Assembly: GCA_937874445.1 (NCBI GenBank)
Contig: CALNAL010000306.1
Coordinates: forward strand, 1-6,891
Direction of reading: 5' to 3'
Origin: an uncultured Acetobacteraceae bacterium
GTDB lineage: Bacteria > Pseudomonadota > Alphaproteobacteria > Acetobacterales > Acetobacteraceae
Length of the DNA: 6,891 bases
Positions 5,699-6,891 of this stretch are shown here, in pieces. The notes under the pieces were generated by a model. It was not told where the DNA came from and did not search any database. It saw only the letters and a program-made list of their open reading frames with translations. Every line of letters begins with the position of its first letter. The first letter of the stretch is position 1. A program made the position numbers and the translations under genes.

Positions 5699-6732
5699 GA
5701 CGCGCCCCCCCGCTGCTGGCCCGCTATGCCGAAGGCCTGTTCTGGATGGCTCGCTATCTCGAACGGGTCGAGAATCTGGCCCGCCTGATCGAGGTCACCC
5801 AGTCCTTTGCCACGCCCGGCGGAGAGCAGAACGGGGAACCGGGGGGCCCGGAGGCGGGCGGCTGGTTCGCGCTGGTGCGCCTCAACGTCGATGAGGTCGG
5901 TTTTGCCGCGCGCGGCGAGGCGCCGAGCGCCGAGGCGGTCAAGCGCTTCTATCTGCTGGATGCCACCAACCCCACCTCCATCCCGGCGGCCCTGGAGGCG
6001 GCGCGCACCAACGCGCGCACCCTCCGCCCGCTGATCTCGACGGAAATGTGGAGCCAGCTCAACGCCTTCCATCGCGGCATGCAGGCCGTCGGCGAGGCCG
6101 ACCTGGCCGGCGACCATCTCTCCCGCCTCTGCGCCTGGCTCAAGGAGGGGGTGCAGACCCACACCGGCATCACCCTGGGCACCTTCTACCGCGACCAGGC
6201 CTGGCGGTTCTATCAGCTGGGGCGGATGATCGAGTGTGCCGACCAGACCACCCGCCTGCTCGACGTGCGCTACCATCTGCTGGTGCCGGCCGAACGCGAG
6301 GCGCGGCGCGTGACGGAGATGGCCCAGTGGGCGGGGGTGCTGCGGGGGGTGGCGGGCTACCATGCCTTCCGTCGCGTGGCCCCGCTCGCCTTCACCCCGG
6401 CCGACGTGGTGGCCTTCCTGCTGATCGACCGGGGATTCCCGCGCAGCGTGCGGGTGTGCGTCGAGCGCATCCTGGAGGGGCTCACCGCGCTGCGCCGCGA
6501 CTGGGGCCTGCATGCCACCGCCCGGGCCCTGGAATGCGCCGAGAACCTCCGCGGCGGCCTGCTCGGGCAGGACATCCAGACCATTCTCGACGATGGCCTG
6601 CACGAGTTTCTCGACCATGTACAGCGCGATCTCACCATGCTGGCGAGCGAGATCGGCACCGCCTTCTTCCGCGACTGGCGTCCGCTGGCGCCCCAGCCGT
6701 CAGCCGTCCCGCCCGCATCCGTCCAGCAATAA
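5695..6732 (+). CDS. Alpha-E domain protein (DUF403/COG2307), partner of the ATP-grasp enzyme
   Basis: A 345-residue all-helical protein of the alpha-E family. It has no known catalytic activity; comparative genomics pairs it with circularly permuted ATP-grasp proteins, either fused or as the next gene, and assigns the pair to synthesis or tagging with a peptide-like product. The first signature, FWMARYLERVENLARLIEV, is at 16-34 and a second copy, LGRMIECADQTTRLLDV, at 175-191, showing the internal twofold repeat with invariant-looking R-x-x-E and RLL positions. Between them, residues 39-56 form a Gly/Pro-rich insert, then EVGFAARG and a helix-rich core. Later segments include FLLIDRGFPRSVRVCVERI (421-439), matching the family F-L-x-x-x-x-x-P-R-S-V pattern. 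The C-terminal tail is Pro/Ala-rich. The start ATG overlaps the upstream stop by 4 bp. The TAA at 6730-6732 is intact, so the gene is complete though only about 20 bases from the artefactual contig end. Confidence 0.93.
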   Translation: MRRAPPLLARYAEGLFWMARYLERVENLARLIEVTQSFATPGGEQNGEPGGPEAGGWFALVRLNVDEVGFAARGEAPSAEAVKRFYLLDATNPTSIPAALEAARTNARTLRPLISTEMWSQLNAFHRGMQAVGEADLAGDHLSRLCAWLKEGVQTHTGITLGTFYRDQAWRFYQLGRMIECADQTTRLLDVRYHLLVPAEREARRVTEMAQWAGVLRGVAGYHAFRRVAPLAFTPADVVAFLLIDRGFPRSVRVCVERILEGLTALRRDWGLHATARALECAENLRGGLLGQDIQTILDDGLHEFLDHVQRDLTMLASEIGTAFFRDWRPLAPQPSAVPPASVQQ

Positions 6733-6752
6733 CGGATGCGGCCATAAGGGAA

Positions 6753-6891
<139 letters not shown>

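Noticed and set aside
4613..6618. Minus-strand open frames opposite the ATP-grasp and alpha-E genes (4613-5539 and 5554-6618)
   Set aside because: They are antisense to strongly recognisable conserved proteins and are His/Gly/Gln-rich shadows.

Overview
The window looks like one complete short assembly contig. It opens with 18 bases of the Nextera/Tn5 mosaic-end adapter (1-18) and closes with about 140 bases of pure G/C low-complexity sequence (6753-6891), so both ends are library or assembly artefacts and the real genomic insert is about 19-6752. The insert is very GC-rich, with strong G/C preference at third codon positions, purine-rich ribosome binding sites and tightly overlapping genes. 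Together with a Uup-like ABC-F protein, a small lipoprotein and an ATP-grasp/alpha-E pair, this suggests a Gram-negative proteobacterium, probably an alphaproteobacterium of the Rhodospirillales type. That placement is an inference from composition and gene style, not from a marker gene.

Layout. Minus strand, 339 to 19: the first 107 codons of an ABC-F type ATPase, cut by the adapter. After a 115-bp divergent spacer, plus strand 455-1768 and 1752-3350 encode two tandem, overlapping paralogues of the gamma-glutamyltransferase (GGT) Ntn-hydrolase family. The second keeps the autoprocessing/catalytic threonine (T351). The first has a valine there and looks like a pseudoenzyme partner. A 32-bp convergent gap with a weak bidirectional hairpin leads to a minus-strand gene (3988-3383) for a small lipoprotein with four further cysteines. 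Its leader carries a 16-17 bp imperfect tandem repeat and a dyad over a candidate promoter. Divergently, 4214-5698 encodes a circularly permuted ATP-grasp protein, and 5695-6732, overlapping it by ATGA, encodes an alpha-E domain protein. The contig then ends.

How the genes work together. The ATP-grasp/alpha-E pair is a known conserved module, thought to make or attach an amide/peptide-like modification and often followed by a transglutaminase-like protease and sometimes a proteasome-like (Anbu) peptidase. Those partners would lie beyond the broken right end. The two GGT-like proteins have no signal peptide and lack the residues that bind gamma-glutamyl substrates in classical GGT, so they are probably cytoplasmic hydrolases or transferases of an unknown amide, perhaps working as a heteromer. 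The most unusual feature is the overlapping active/inactive GGT-like pair. A functional link between it and the ATP-grasp module is speculative.
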